Positions 11,700-24,270 of a stretch of 64,000 nt of DNA are shown here, piece after piece. The notes under the pieces are model-generated. The model saw only the letters and a list, made by a program, of their open reading frames with translations. It was not told the DNA's origin and did not search any database. The stretch's first letter is position 1. Each line of letters begins with the position of its first letter. Source of the stretch: Lepisosteus oculatus. Taxonomy: Eukaryota > Chordata > Actinopteri > Semionotiformes > Lepisosteidae. A program made the translations under genes and the position numbers. The stretch covers positions 12,849,532-12,913,531 of the forward strand of contig NC_090718.1 of the NCBI RefSeq assembly GCF_040954835.1, in the 5' to 3' direction.

Positions 11700-13390
11700 G
11701 TGGTTGGATAATATGTTAATTTTAGTGAATAGAGCACGTTGGAACACTCTTATCACATGGTGTGTTGGCTATCTCAGGCACCACCCCCCCCCCGACGTGC
11801 TCTGTCAAATCCGAATGCCAAAATGTGTGAACATAATTTTAACAATCGTTATTCTTTCTAAACGCGTAGGGGTTGGCAACACACTGTTTGCAGCATCACG
11901 CAAATAGTGAGACTCAAGCCTGGAGTTGATTGGAGGAGTCTCAAGCTTGCTGGGGGCGTTCTACAAACAGTTCGGGATTTGGACAAAAGCAAAATAATGA
12001 CAAGTCCGCAGAACATTTGTTGTATGTTTTATTGGTTTTTAAGGAGTACAAATACAAATGACTGTGGACATAAACTAGCATTAACACATGACAATAAACT
12101 GCATAGACAAGTGTAGTAGGTATGGATAACCATGGTCAAGCCTTAGGGAAAAAGCATCAATTTTACCATACAGAGCCATCCAAAACATCAATTGTCCAGC
12201 CAATGGTCTTGGTAACCTTTCAGTTATCCAGTGAATTTTACTTAGGGTGCTTGATCCCATTTCTTTAACACATGGGATAGTTTATCATGTTAAGAGCAGG
12301 TCTCATAGATCGTTATTGTCAAAACTGTCTGAGAGACATTATATATGATTATATTTTTAAGGCGAAATGTGTTGGAAATTGTCTTTCGATAATCATTTTG
12401 CACTTACAGTTTTTCATTTCTAGCCAGCTTTTTCATTGGAGTCTGAAGTAAAAATTCAGCGTTTTTTTGTCAATGGCTTGATTAATATAACATTGAAAAA
12501 GATTCTCCCCTGAACTTTAAATTACACTGCACTTTTGAAAGTTTTTTTTCTCATAACAAGCCACAAAATGTTTTAAATGCTCTCAGTCAGCCAAAATCCA
12601 GTCCAGTCCAGCCGAGCCAAGGTGAGAACTGAAAGATTCCCTCACCTCACTGTAACATTGAAAAAGAGTAATGATTAATGCACTCACTGCAATTTCTAAT
12701 AGACAAAGGGTTTCATGGATTTATCAAGGGAGTAATAAATTAGCATGCCTGGCAATATATCATAATTGAACCACACACAACAGAAAGCTAAAATTATACA
12801 ATTATTTCTTGATAAATCATCAGCAATATGACAAGCCTAATTTAAAGGCTGTTCAGTTCTTTATTGACAGAAGGCTTAGAGCTTCCCAAGGTCAGGGGGA
12901 AATATTATCATAAAACTGTGAAACTGCCCAGTTAAAAGAATGAAGACAGATTTTTTGTTCAAACCAGTCTAAGTAAATACTGTATATATATATCCTGTAT
13001 TTTCTAAGGGAAATTGTATGATATGCTTGTTTCCTGTGACAATGCTTCAGTAAATTCATCTAGTCATTGGAATGCTTATATTCTGCAATGTAAACACAGA
13101 CTATTGCCTATAACATATGTAATAATCCATGACAAATTACATTCGGATTCGGGTTCGGATTGCGAGGCACTCTTTCAAGTGCAAAGAAGAGGATTGGCAC
13201 ATCTTTTCAAACTGGTGTCTTCTTAAATGAGAAATAACTGCATGTTTTTAGGATGATAATTACAATGAAATATGTTAATTTGTCCTCGTAATTTTAGTTG
13301 TAAAAGACAAGGAACCAAATCCTACACTGTCTTTTTCTTAAAAGCTCTTTACAAGCATTGATTTGTTAACTCTTAAACAGTAGGACTGTA
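11700..13390. other. Intergenic DNA, no gene seen
   Basis: AT-rich sequence with only short open frames and a few short A/T runs. A 'tatatatata' run lies near 12983. Confidence 0.5.
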
Positions 13391-13394
13391 AAAA

Positions 13395-13660
13395 GATCTT
13401 TTTGGACAGTAAGCTTTAGAAATATTTTGACAGACTGGATTTATGTTTTTTAAAAACCTTTTAAGTATTAATAGTATACTGTAAGTAAGTATTTATAAAG
13501 GTTAGAAAGGAACAATAGGTTTATTCCATGCTGAAAATAGAAGAAAGAAAACACGTTTCAGCCGTAGAGCCTTCTTCAGGTGTTTGAAGATTTATAAAGG
13601 TTAGATTGCCTCATGACCACAGAGCTTTCACAGATTTGGTTAATTTTGATAGACCATATA
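13395..13660 (+). repeat. Unclassified dispersed repeat, copy 2, split by an insertion
   Basis: This stretch shares ordered blocks with 10395-10565 on both sides of the insertion at 13506-13589. That places the Penelope-tail insertion after this repeat arrived. Confidence 0.4.
13506..13589 (-). mobile_element. Severely truncated Penelope-like 3' tail with 15-bp target-site duplication
   Basis: The 84-bp insert carries, in reverse, the tail motif seen at the end of the element at 30.5-31.47 kb: 'gaagaaggctctacggc', 'tgaaacgtg', 'cagcatggaataaacct'. It is flanked by the identical 15-mer ATTTATAAAGGTTAG at 13491-13505 and 13590-13604. This is direct evidence of a target-primed insertion in which only the extreme 3' end was copied. 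The family assignment rests on the shared tail. Confidence 0.75.
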
Positions 13661-16600
13661 AATTCTCCCCTCAAGTTTACTCAAGACATTGCTTTTTTTT
13701 AAAAAAAAGAAATACAATGCTTTTATAAAGTTTATAATTGCTTGATTGCTTCTGTCCATGTGTGAAAATACTGTTACCTATTTCAACACAGGTGGGCCCT
13801 TAGCTGACGTCTCCACTACCAGATACTGTAATGTTTTTATTGCTGGCTTTTAAAATATTTATGAAGAGCGCTGAGTGTGCTTGTCTGAAAAATGATGCTT
13901 TTATGCTTATTACTGCAAAGGTATCATCCATATTTTTGAAATATAAGGTTCAGAATACAACTAAATTAATATACTGGAATTATGTGTGCAATTAATTATA
14001 ATCTCCATTATTTTTAGTGTGCAAAAAAAGCAGTGCTGTTACTGTATGATGATGCAGCTTTTCAATATACCAGATTGTCAAGAGTGGTTTTAAACACCGT
14101 TTGTCTCTAAAACTTTCATTTGACGGTTTTGTGCGGTCGTTGTGTTGCAAGACGTCATGGTGTTAGAACCTGGAAGTTGCTTAAGTGCTATAAATTACTG
14201 TCGGCAGGACTGCTTTGAGCTACAAACACTGCTACTTTGCACGTTTAAGTGTCGTAAACAAGGTTCTGGGGTTCGAGAATTCTCTACGACGGGCCGCTGC
14301 ACTCTGGATAGCGGGTTCGGATCGCGAGGCATCATCACCCACGAAAGGTAAAACGGGATTTGCAAGGGCTTGTTCTCGCTATGTGGGTCTTTGGGGAGTT
14401 GCTGTTAGCTTCCCAGAACGCAAACTGGTGGGATTTGTTCAAAACTACGATAGATTTTCTGAATTAAAATGCTTAAATTAAAATTAAAAACGTGAACGTG
14501 TTGTATGGACGGACATGTACTGTAGATACGCACATGCTAAAGAATGCGTGAGCAGATGCAATGATCGAAACCGGCCGTCGGTAGTTGATGACTGAGATCC
14601 CAACGTTTCCTGTCGACGCTCAAGTGTAGACAAACACAATATGGAACGGTACGTTTTTAAATTACATCTCTTGTTCATAATCCTTATGTTTGCTTCCCCC
14701 AAAAGTGTGAATTGGCTTTCATTTAAAAAATAATTTTAAACACACCTCTATAATATTATATAGGCTACTCATTCCTTATTCGTGTTTGAAGTAAAATTTT
14801 CACATTTTTGTCGTTGACCTGCATTCATTTGCTTAAGTAAAATCACCCCTTTTGGCCTGGTTGTGTCATTTTCAGATCTTCTAACATGATGAAACAATTC
14901 ACAGAGTAAAATCATTATCTCGGACTGGGGGTGCCACCATCATTTGGCATCACTTTAAACAAAGTATTTTCTTTCCAAAATTAGTTTGATTGAGAATGGA
15001 GCAAGTTTGAATACTCAATTCAAGCAGACATAACTGGGACAGTTAGGATATCATCTTCTTTGAATGTACAACTTAGGAGGTTCTCTTCTTAAGGAGAGGG
15101 ATTGAAACACTTGCAACAGGTCCTGAATGTGGCTTCATTCCTGTACACAGTGCAACCTCTGCTCGGGTTTAACCAGTTAATTAATTGATGTTACTGTCCT
15201 GCCACATTTCTGAAAAATCAGTGCATTTTTAAGAAAAGAAGACCAAGGCCAAGACACTCCTAACCTCATCATGAGCTAGTTACCGAGTCTCTGACATCTT
15301 AGAGAAGCTCAATCAAACAATGAACTTGACTTTCTTAGGGCTTGTTTATTCTGTAAACACTAGGATTATTATTGCTCAAGCTGAGCTTTACAGGTGTTTA
15401 CCTTTCCTTTGTTTACACACAAAGAGTAAAGACCGCAAAACCTCTTCTAAACTGAACGGTCTTGTTCAACTAAAGGAAACTCTAAGGAAGGCGACAGAGT
15501 CAACATCACTTTCCAGTCTACAGCAGGACGGCTGTGCATGTATTCGGACAGATTCTGACTCACAACAAAAACTAAGGATGAAGTAGTCTTCATCCTCCTC
15601 TGTCCTCCAGTACCTTTGAGTGATATATGCTTTGCACGGGAACTTAGGCATATCTGCCTCTTGTATGTTTTTCAGGGCTCTGTATAAAATTCTCTGCTGT
15701 TTGTCTTTCTGTTATATGAAGATGTGTAGATTCATAAACAATACTAACACATATACAGGTTCTGACAGAATCCTGAGGAGAAAGAGGCGGGTTTGTGCAT
15801 TTAACCTCCAATTAATTAAATTAATTGCCCCCTCCCGTCCAATTTTATTAGGCTCTGTAAAAGATTTTTAGAAATTAAACTTTTGTGGTACGAGAAGCAG
15901 TGCCATGGTTGCTGAAGACATTTTTAAAAAATCTAAGCGAGTCATTAATAGTTCAGCGCACAATTTACACTTGTAAATGACAGGCACGTTGCATCAGAAT
16001 AAATATTATCACACATCTCAAGTCTTCCATGAGAGTAACCTCTGTGGGCCCATGCCCCCTTACTAGACCCCTCCTGGACTTATCAAAGTCAAAGAGTAAT
16101 GCAAGAACAGCCACTGGTGAATTGGAGAAGGCAAGCTGTCTTTCTGAAATGCTAAATTTGTAGCAGAAGCCCAGACGACCCAGATGACACACGGAGTTCT
16201 GCCTGAGGTTTTGCTAAATCAAAGCGTTTCCATTAATAAAAGAAGCGGCAGAATCCCCAGGATTTTTTTTTAAATATAAAATCAGCATTATAATCTCATG
16301 GTCAGCAGCAACCAGGAATGTGTTGACAGGGGCTACGCTGTGAACTCTAAGGTGAAAATTTAAGAGCCCATTTTCTCACTCCTGGTGAATAATTAAAGAA
16401 TGTCTAATTCTCCGTGCTTCCTGGGTGTGCAAAATAACCTACTCAGAGTGAGAAATGACACCCTTAGAAGGGTAATCGATTCAATTGGATGATTAATAAA
16501 TTCCTCCAGTCTGGAGTGGATATTATTCACGTATTTCAGTGGTTTTCATGTTCTTAAGTCCGATTAGCGTTGCGGTTGAGAATGGTAAAACATCGTCTGC

Positions 16601-19600
16601 GATTCATGAGTGCACATAACTTATGAAAGCACAAATTGCGTTGTCACCTCCTATTAGGAACAACAACCCAGCAGAGACACTGAGAGTGCAGCATTCTTTT
16701 ATTAATAATGCAGATAAACATGCCAGACTGAACTCGATCTGCCTTTTCGGCACTTACCTAGATGCTGTTAGTCCTGTCCCAGGCGTTCTGTTTGTTTTAA
16801 CTGAAGCTGCCTGCTGTGCTTGTTCTCTGATCCTGTATTAACAACTGCTATACACAGCACAAGTTCCTTAAATTGCACACTGTCAGACATCAGTTCGATT
16901 TTTCATTCACAACACAACATGACACATTTAGACAGGAAGCTATGTGGCCCGTTTTGAGTGAGAATAGTTTTTAATCATCATCAGATTGACCCCTTAAACC
17001 TGCTCTTCAAGGTCCTCAGTGATTCTGTTTGCACAACCCTTTTTTTAATAGACACCTTCAACTGCCTGTGTAATGAATTATAGGCTTTGGGGACTGCTTG
17101 ATTCCCCTTACAGACCCCTTGGTGTAGACTTCTGTGTTGTGTAAAGATCCGAGTTGACCCTGATACTGCCATGACAGTCCGGCCGATTGCACCACTGGTC
17201 TTGTGTCCCCGCGCAGAAAAAGACTCGTTTTCCTAAATGAAGTATTAACCGCCCCGTATCCCGTTCCCATCGTCAATTAAAACTGAGTTGTCTTGTTACG
17301 TCCTTCTGCACTCGTGAAGTGGAAACTGTCTGGGTCCCTGAGTTCTCTCAAAGTTCACTGCTTCATTCACAACTAATTATCTGTCATTAAAAATGAACCA
17401 TTTGTTACCCATTTATTGTATAGAGTTTGCTGTCTGTCCTGTGTACCACAGGGATGGCCGGCACTGAGCCTGTTCCAGAATGATGATATGTTACTCAGTT
17501 CTCCTGCAGCAACAAACTTGGGTTTCTGTCACAGCAAAATTCTTTGCTATCTGTAGCTCACAACGGAGTGACTCGTGCATCTGAGTTTGCCCCTTTTCCT
17601 TCTCTAGCTGTGGTTGTGCAAGAACAGAGTTCTAATCCCTGTGTGCTGGAGCTAAATGATATCAAGCAAGAAAACAAACTTTTAGAAAAGCTAATATGTT
17701 GATTTATTTTATACAATTTGATGTGGCTGTGATAATTCTTGGTTTAAAACGCAAAAAGATTTTCTGGGACTCAGAACGAAGGTCTCTCAACTGATATGCT
17801 CTGATCCAATTGTGTGAATTTAATTCCGAAGGCTGCAGCAAAATTGGATGGTTTTGAAAACTCAAAAACGCGTCTCTTTTATTTTTCTCACCTCTGCATT
17901 TGAAAGCCAAATTTCCATGTTATGTGGACAGAATTGATAGTTGCAGCCGCGATTCAAAGAAATGTGCCGCACTGCATTTTGTGTGTGCTGGTTTCCAAAA
18001 ACCTCATTAATAGAAGTAAAATGTTCCACTCAGTCTAATGTATGCTTCTTGTGTCCGAGGTCCAAATATGCAAACCAGTGGGAATACTCAGAAATAGATT
18101 TTCAAAATGCAACAGAACGTTCCTTTCTTTGCTCCAAATGATAAATTCCTCCGCATCCGTTCAGAGTTTTAAAGCTGTGCAGAGCTGAAATGGATTGCAT
18201 TCTGCACACTGGTTTTAAATATGATAATGCTGGCTGGAGTAAGCCTGTTTACTCTTATACTCTTCTAATCATTTTTCAGCATGTGCATTCTGACTGCCAG
18301 CCCCATTTTCTCCAAAGAAACCTGCATTTATGAATAATAATGATGAAAGCTTTTATTCCACCACTAATTCAAGCAAACAGCTTTGGAAGTGAAATACCTG
18401 CTCTGACTTTCATGTCTCCTCTTCATTTGACTGGTAATTCCAGGCACTCGCCAGATGTGGATTTTATCTCTGTATTTCACAAGTATGATGCTAAAACGAT
18501 AATAATAAGTCAAGAAAGGTTTCTCAAACATTATTCTTCAAGGGGAGCATTAAGAAACTATCTGGCATACAAACATGCTCAATTAAATATATACGTATTT
18601 AACTGAACTCAAACATTCCTTTCGGGTGTTGGCAATTTCAAATAGTTCCATAAAAGTAGAAATCATTTACCAGTAACTCCCTCCTGGACAGACACTTGTA
18701 CTGTGTTTCAATTGGGTAAAAACAAAGCAAATGATGTCACTTCTTCAGACGAAAGTTCTGGAACATTCGGGGACTTCCTCCATGCTTTCCTCACATCATG
18801 ACAGTTGTGATGTTAAAACAGATTGGGGCGTGCTCGGACACCAAACTTTACACTGCTCTTTTCATCACTAGAAGGTCATTACTGTAGGAGCAACTTCAGC
18901 ATGCCTGTAATCTCCATCCTGATATCTCCAGTATCCCGTGCTGCAGTAGTAGCAGATCTTTGAAATCCCTTTGCTTCTCAGGAATGGATTTTTTTACACA
19001 CGTCTGAAATATGTTTTATGGATAAATGTACAGTAGATACTCCGGTTTCTGAAATTATTCAACCCCCTTAGAGTACCCGACAAAAGTTGATGCACTTGTA
19101 TTTGTCACAGAAAGGATGATATTACTTGTCAACAAGAACGGGTGTTTTCGTGCTTTTCTAAAAAAAACCAACACATTTGTGCTTCATCCAGCCATGTTAC
19201 TGTATGTGGTGTCATTTGACTCAGAAGCTAGTTAGTTGCTGTTTGGAAAATTCATGTCTTTATCTGTTTATGTTACCGTGTGACTTAGCCACAGAAACCA
19301 GTCATAAGGTCTTGCTCGGTTGTTATTGTTAAAGACACTGCAGTCTTCAATAATTCTAGAGTTCTCTAATATTGCCAGCAGTTGCCCTGGGCCTTTAATG
19401 TGCAGAATAAACAGGTGTCTTACAGGGTGTTTTTCTAGTCACTGCTAGAGCTATTGGAATGAATAATCCTTTGTATGAGATCTTTGCCTAACGTTCCCTA
19501 AGAGTACATTGTACTGTATTTGTTTTTTTACCTTCTCTTCAGCCTCCTGTAATTCTCAGTCATAATCAAAGTAATTTCCACAATCTTTCTGAGTCTTTTT

Positions 19601-20520
19601 GAAATTAACAGCATTTACAGTATTTTCAACCTATTTAGACCTATTAGACTATGAACACATTTATACTTTTTATCATTTTTTTTAGTAATATACTCAGTAT
19701 GGGTAGTTTGATATTTACACGCTCATAATTTGTGCATTTGTTGTTTAACACAAGCCTTGATAACAGGTGCTACTTCTTAGTTAAGGACGAATTAGTTCTG
19801 GATTTAGCAAGTCTTGGTGCAGCCAGCACTGGGCACTTCCTTCGGGTTCAAAACAACGAACTCGCAGGAAATGAATGGTATTGCTTGGGTGACACACAGA
19901 CAGCTGGGCATTCTTTGTCTCCACGTTTTTTCCAGCCACTGTTCATCTCTCTTACTAAATAAATCGAAAAGGTCTCTATTGTTTTAGTCCATATATTTTA
20001 TAAATATTTCGTTTATGTAAAATCTGAAGCAAAAAAATTCAATCAGATCGGAAATGTGAGGTACCCAGTGTGAATTCGCAGTAAGGACACTCCGCGCAAA
20101 AGCCTCACAAGATAAAACGTTGCTCAAGTCATTGAAAAATACTGATGAACGTCATAATCGTCAGCCTTCACATAACACAAATAAAACAATACATCAAAAC
20201 TGTCCACAATTAATTAACAACCCAAGTCAGGAAAAAATATGTGTAATGTGACTTACGAGACATAAATGACATTTACTAAAATGGTCATTGAGTGTGAAAG
20301 GACCAGGAATGCCTGCACAGATGTACAGATGCATTTACATCCCATCTCTACCAACAGTCATCCTAGATTGGACCTATAACAACCCCCCCCATTATAATGG
20401 GAAATGTTTATTTCAATTTACAGGATTTTGAGATGTGTGGCACCTCAAATGGATGGTATCCAACTTGTAAACTGAGAACGACCTCTACTCATGTAGCCGC
20501 ATCAGCGTGTATAGACTGCA
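13661..20520. other. Intergenic DNA, no gene seen
   Basis: Nearly 7 kb of AT-rich DNA. The longest open frames (about 88 codons) show no domains, and none is linked to convincing splice sites. A 19-bp near-duplicate (13151 and 14313) is noted under findings. I see no tRNA or other RNA gene. Confidence 0.5.
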
Positions 20521-20525
20521 AAGGA

Positions 20526-20640
20526 ACAGATAAAGGTTTATTCCATGCTGAAAAGAAAAAACAGGCAGCTGAAGAAGGCTCTACTGCCGAAACATTGTGT
20601 CTCTTTTGTTTTCCTTTCAGCATAGGATAAACCTTTGCTT
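20526..20640 (+). mobile_element. Fold-back Penelope-like 3' tail
   Basis: The left part reads 'aaaggtttattccatgctga', the reverse complement of the Penelope-tail end. The right part is the same tail in forward orientation: 'gaagaaggctctactgccga', then 'cctttcagcataggataaac'. The two ends can pair over about 28 bp. This differs from the simple copies at 13506 and 31390 and looks like an inverted-tail insertion product. Confidence 0.62.
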
Positions 20641-22130
20641 TGAACTCGTGTTCATACACGAGTAACACAAAATCTTGATGGACACCTACATTTTATTTGC
20701 TAAATCAGTTTCTACAGTATGTATGTTTACATACAGTATGTTTCCCCACAGTGACTTAACAAAAGCTTTCACCTTCCTGTCTGAACAGCAGCAGAGTTCC
20801 AGCAACTGAGAACCACATCGTTTTCCAGCATTGCAGTGACTACAAAGCTGTTCCTGTGACTTGGAGAACTGCTTTTTTTCCATTCAGTCCGTCTCTGGTC
20901 ACTAACTCCCTGAACTCGAAAAGGTTAGTAGAACTGTATTAAGTGTATGTTGGAAAGGAATTCAGAGATGCACTTGCTTCCAAAACACCCTCTCTGACAT
21001 TTTCCTCCCCCTCTAACGGAGCGCAAAACACAATTCATTTTCCAAATCCCTTTGTTTGTTGGACACTACAGTGTCAGTTATCGTTTGCCATTCCTGAGTG
21101 CTAAATGAACACACACTCAGATTCAAACAGCAACAGAAAAAATAACAGTATACAATATACACAAAACAGTGTCAAAGAGGTTTTACAAACTTGGTTTGCA
21201 CTGTTTTAGTTGAAAGGTCTTGGAGGAAAAGACTAAGACAGCAGCGAGGTCACTGAGTTGATAGGCTTCTCGCTCAAGGTTTAAAAGCTTTCAGGGCACC
21301 ATTTGTATATAAAAAGATCTGTACTCACTTTTCCATTACCACCATTCTAATACAACATTATTTTACAGTGACAGACTGCATTCGCAATCATCATGGCCCA
21401 TTTATTGAATCCCCCGATGACTTAGAAACAAGTCTGTTTTCTGTTTGAGAACTGTAGGCTTGAAGCGGTTATCATGAATTGAGTTACAAGCTTTGAACTT
21501 TCCTTTAAATTATACCTGTGACTACCCATGTCAAAATCAATAAAACTTTCTTCAGACAAAAAGTTCCCACTTTAGAAAAAGCTCCGATTTGCCAAAAACA
21601 GCATTTGGAAATTAGTGCAGGTGTTAAAGACTCCTCACACTATAGTATGTTATGACCATTGATAAACAAATTATTTTTGATAAGATATTTATCAGAATGA
21701 TTTGATAAGCTGGCCATTGATAAAAACTTGACCCTTGAAATCAGCATCCAGGGTTTTTCCTTCCTCATACCAGGTAACAACGAGTTTCTAAAACGCATGT
21801 ATTCTTGGGCTAGAAGTTAATGAATACGTACCCTGAGTAAGTAATTCATGAATATGTATTCTGCACAAGGTAATTAACGGATATCATGTTGCATTAATTC
21901 AAGGCATGGGCCTAATAAATTAAAGAGAGCACAAAAAATCTGTTTGTAAAGGGCAGTGGCTTATCCTTGTTTTTTAAAGCAGAAGTTTGTGTGATTTCCA
22001 CACATTTCCACGGTGCGTCAGCTGTATAAAGATATATATAAATGTATATATATAGTTGTACTGTATACAGTATATACAGTATAAAGTCTGTACATGCTGG
22101 AAAATGAGCAAAGTGTAAGATCAACAGAGT
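20641..22130. other. Intergenic DNA downstream of kcnj5, no gene seen
   Basis: AT-rich, with a 'gatatatataaatgtatata' patch near 22030-22085 that includes 'gtatacagtatatacagtat'. A hairpin CTCGTG-TTCATA-CACGAG lies just right of the fold-back tail, near 20647. Nothing else is supported. Confidence 0.45.
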
Positions 22131-22139
22131 GAAAAAGGT

Positions 22140-23863
22140 TTTATTTTGAGATTTTCATATTTGATATTCAATATTTGAAAAATACGAGGATTTCCCATGA
22201 CCCTTTTCAGTCCTGCATGAATACACACACAAAAAGAAGCAATCTTGACAGAGTTCGATGACTGCTTTTACTTTAGTTTTAGGATCCCGAAGGCTCTAGC
22301 ACAAGGTTCTTAAAAACCCAGTTTTCAGCTGGGTTTTAACTGGAAACAAGCTGACCCTGGCCTGTGTCCTCCATAAGAAAAAAAAACAAATTTCAAAGAT
22401 TCTTCTGGTGTTTAAGAAAGCTTTACGCGCAATAAAATGTATTGTTCTTTAAAAACATATCCAGTAGAGCAGTGTTAACAAATTTCTATTGAAGAAAAAC
22501 TGGTTTCACAATAATTTCTGACCACACATGAGTGGGGATATTTCATAAGACTGAAAACAGCCCACCAAACACAGCTGGCCTAATGGCTCATAAATATCCT
22601 AAATATTTTATCACGTAATGTCAAACTATTTTTAATCTGTTTGTTGAGCACTCGGTCTGGAGCTTGGATACCTAGAGAACAGACATTCCCTGTATTTCTT
22701 TTACCTTTTACCCAACCCAACGTGAGGATGGACCGTTAAAACTTTCATCATGCAAGTTTAAACATGGTCTGGAAAAGTTTCCACTGACTGTGAAACTGAA
22801 TAAAAGCTGTGCAAGTTGTAATTCGAAAAGGCCTGACGTGGAACAATCCAGTGAACAACAAGGACAGCACGCAAGAGAGGAGCTGTGGCAAACTGCATTT
22901 TAATTTACCCTAAAACTGGATGAAAATGGTGTGAAAAACAACAATGGTGAACAAATACACTCCCCAGACGTACTGTATATGGATTGACCGACAAAGACCA
23001 ACCTCCCATCTCCTGCAGAACCAAACCTTTTCTCCTTTCCTCCGGAAACTGACCATTTGCAGGAGCCCTTTGGCAGAAGAGGATGCTGACAATGGCCCAA
23101 CAATTGTCAGCTGTTCCTCATTAGTAAATACCGCATTTATCAATGGGGTACTGACAGTATTGCGTGGCCCTGCAACACTGTCTGGGGTCTGGGAACAGCA
23201 CTGTGTTTTGAAAGGCTTGGCTCATTCCTGACTGGGGAGATCTGCAGAGTGCAAGACGGCTCTTTACAGTGATTATGGTGATATATTATACTGTATACAA
23301 AATCCATTACCATATTTCCCTACTTCCTTCTTGAAAACAGTCCCCAAAGAGCCGTGCCTCTCCTCCATTTCAGTGCACAAGCTTTCTCCCCCCTCGAAAA
23401 AAAATACTATACATTTAACACCTCCTTCTTTTAAATAAACCCGGGATTCGAAGAGCCTCTGTGGTATAGAAAGGAAAAAAAAAATCTTTTGAATCAAATA
23501 AATAGGATTGGGGAAACTACGAATGCAGTCCACATGCTGAATAAAACTGCGCCCCGCTTGAGGGATGACTGTAGAGGTGTATGCAGTCCCCCCAAAACAC
23601 GGATACAGAGGTCAAAGTGATTAGTGAAGAGCTGACAGCCTGTGGTCTTGAAAAAGAGGGACTTGAGGCTAAACAGTTTCTGTTTCTGGCAGCACACAAC
23701 CCCAAAACCCCCGTCCTTCCAGCCCCCAAAACAAACTGAGACGAAAAACAAAAAGCCAACCACTTAGTGAAAAACGAAACATAAATAGCCAAAAAAGATA
23801 TATTTAAAGCAGAGGTAATTTGTAAAGGCTGCATATTCCTCTTGGCTGTACTTCACATACTGT
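22140..23863 (-). other. kcnj5: Probable kcnj5 3' UTR
   Basis: This lies directly downstream of the kcnj5 stop codon on the minus strand and has no other gene. I saw no minus-strand AATAAA closer than the one at 22140-22145 (TTTATT on the plus strand), which is followed on the minus strand by T/G-rich sequence. That makes a 3' UTR of about 1.7 kb plausible. The end point is a guess; a variant signal could end the transcript earlier. Confidence 0.35.
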
Positions 23864-24270
23864 CTACGTCACTGTGTTTGGTCGAGGGCTTGGACAACAA
23901 ACTGATTCGCCGGTCTCCATGGCTACGCACAGGCCTCCTCTCCCGGTGGGCCGGTGGGCCTCTCCTCCCTCCCAGTCCTCCGCCGGCTCCCGCTCCACTC
24001 TTCCGTTCTCCTCCTGCTGCCCGGGGCCGAGAGCCAGGGTGGGTGTGGGCTCCAGTGGGGGTAGGCAGAGCTGGGGGAGAAGCTGGCCCTCTCGGACGAG
24101 GGTGGCCAGCTCCCTGGCGCTGCAGGAGGGCGTGGGGGTCTCGTAGATGTCGTGGAAGGTGTTGTAGTCGACCTCGTAGAAGCCCTTCTCCAGGGTGAGC
24201 ACAGGGGTGAAGCGGTAGCCCCACAGCACCTCGGTGTCCTGGTAGGAGCTACGAGCCTGACAGGTCATGC
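23864..24270 (-). CDS. kcnj5: kcnj5 coding exon 3 (C-terminal domain)
   Basis: The acceptor 'ctcgctcacag' precedes GC ATG ACC TGT, completing Gly315 and continuing [18 protein letters not shown]. This matches the human GIRK4 exon junction [13 protein letters not shown]. The exon then encodes [20 protein letters not shown], the conserved end of the cytoplasmic domain, and a divergent tail ending at the stop by 23864. The split is at the same place as in mammalian GIRK genes. Confidence 0.95.

Noticed and set aside
23864-23880. PDZ-binding motif at the kcnj5 C-terminus (…NTVT)
   Set aside because: The last residue is not hydrophobic, so it does not fit the usual class I motif.
23842-24224. Several overlapping frames of 90-123 codons around kcnj5 exon 3
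   Set aside because: They are alternate-frame shadows of the GC-rich terminal coding exon. Only the 24270-23864 frame matches GIRK4.
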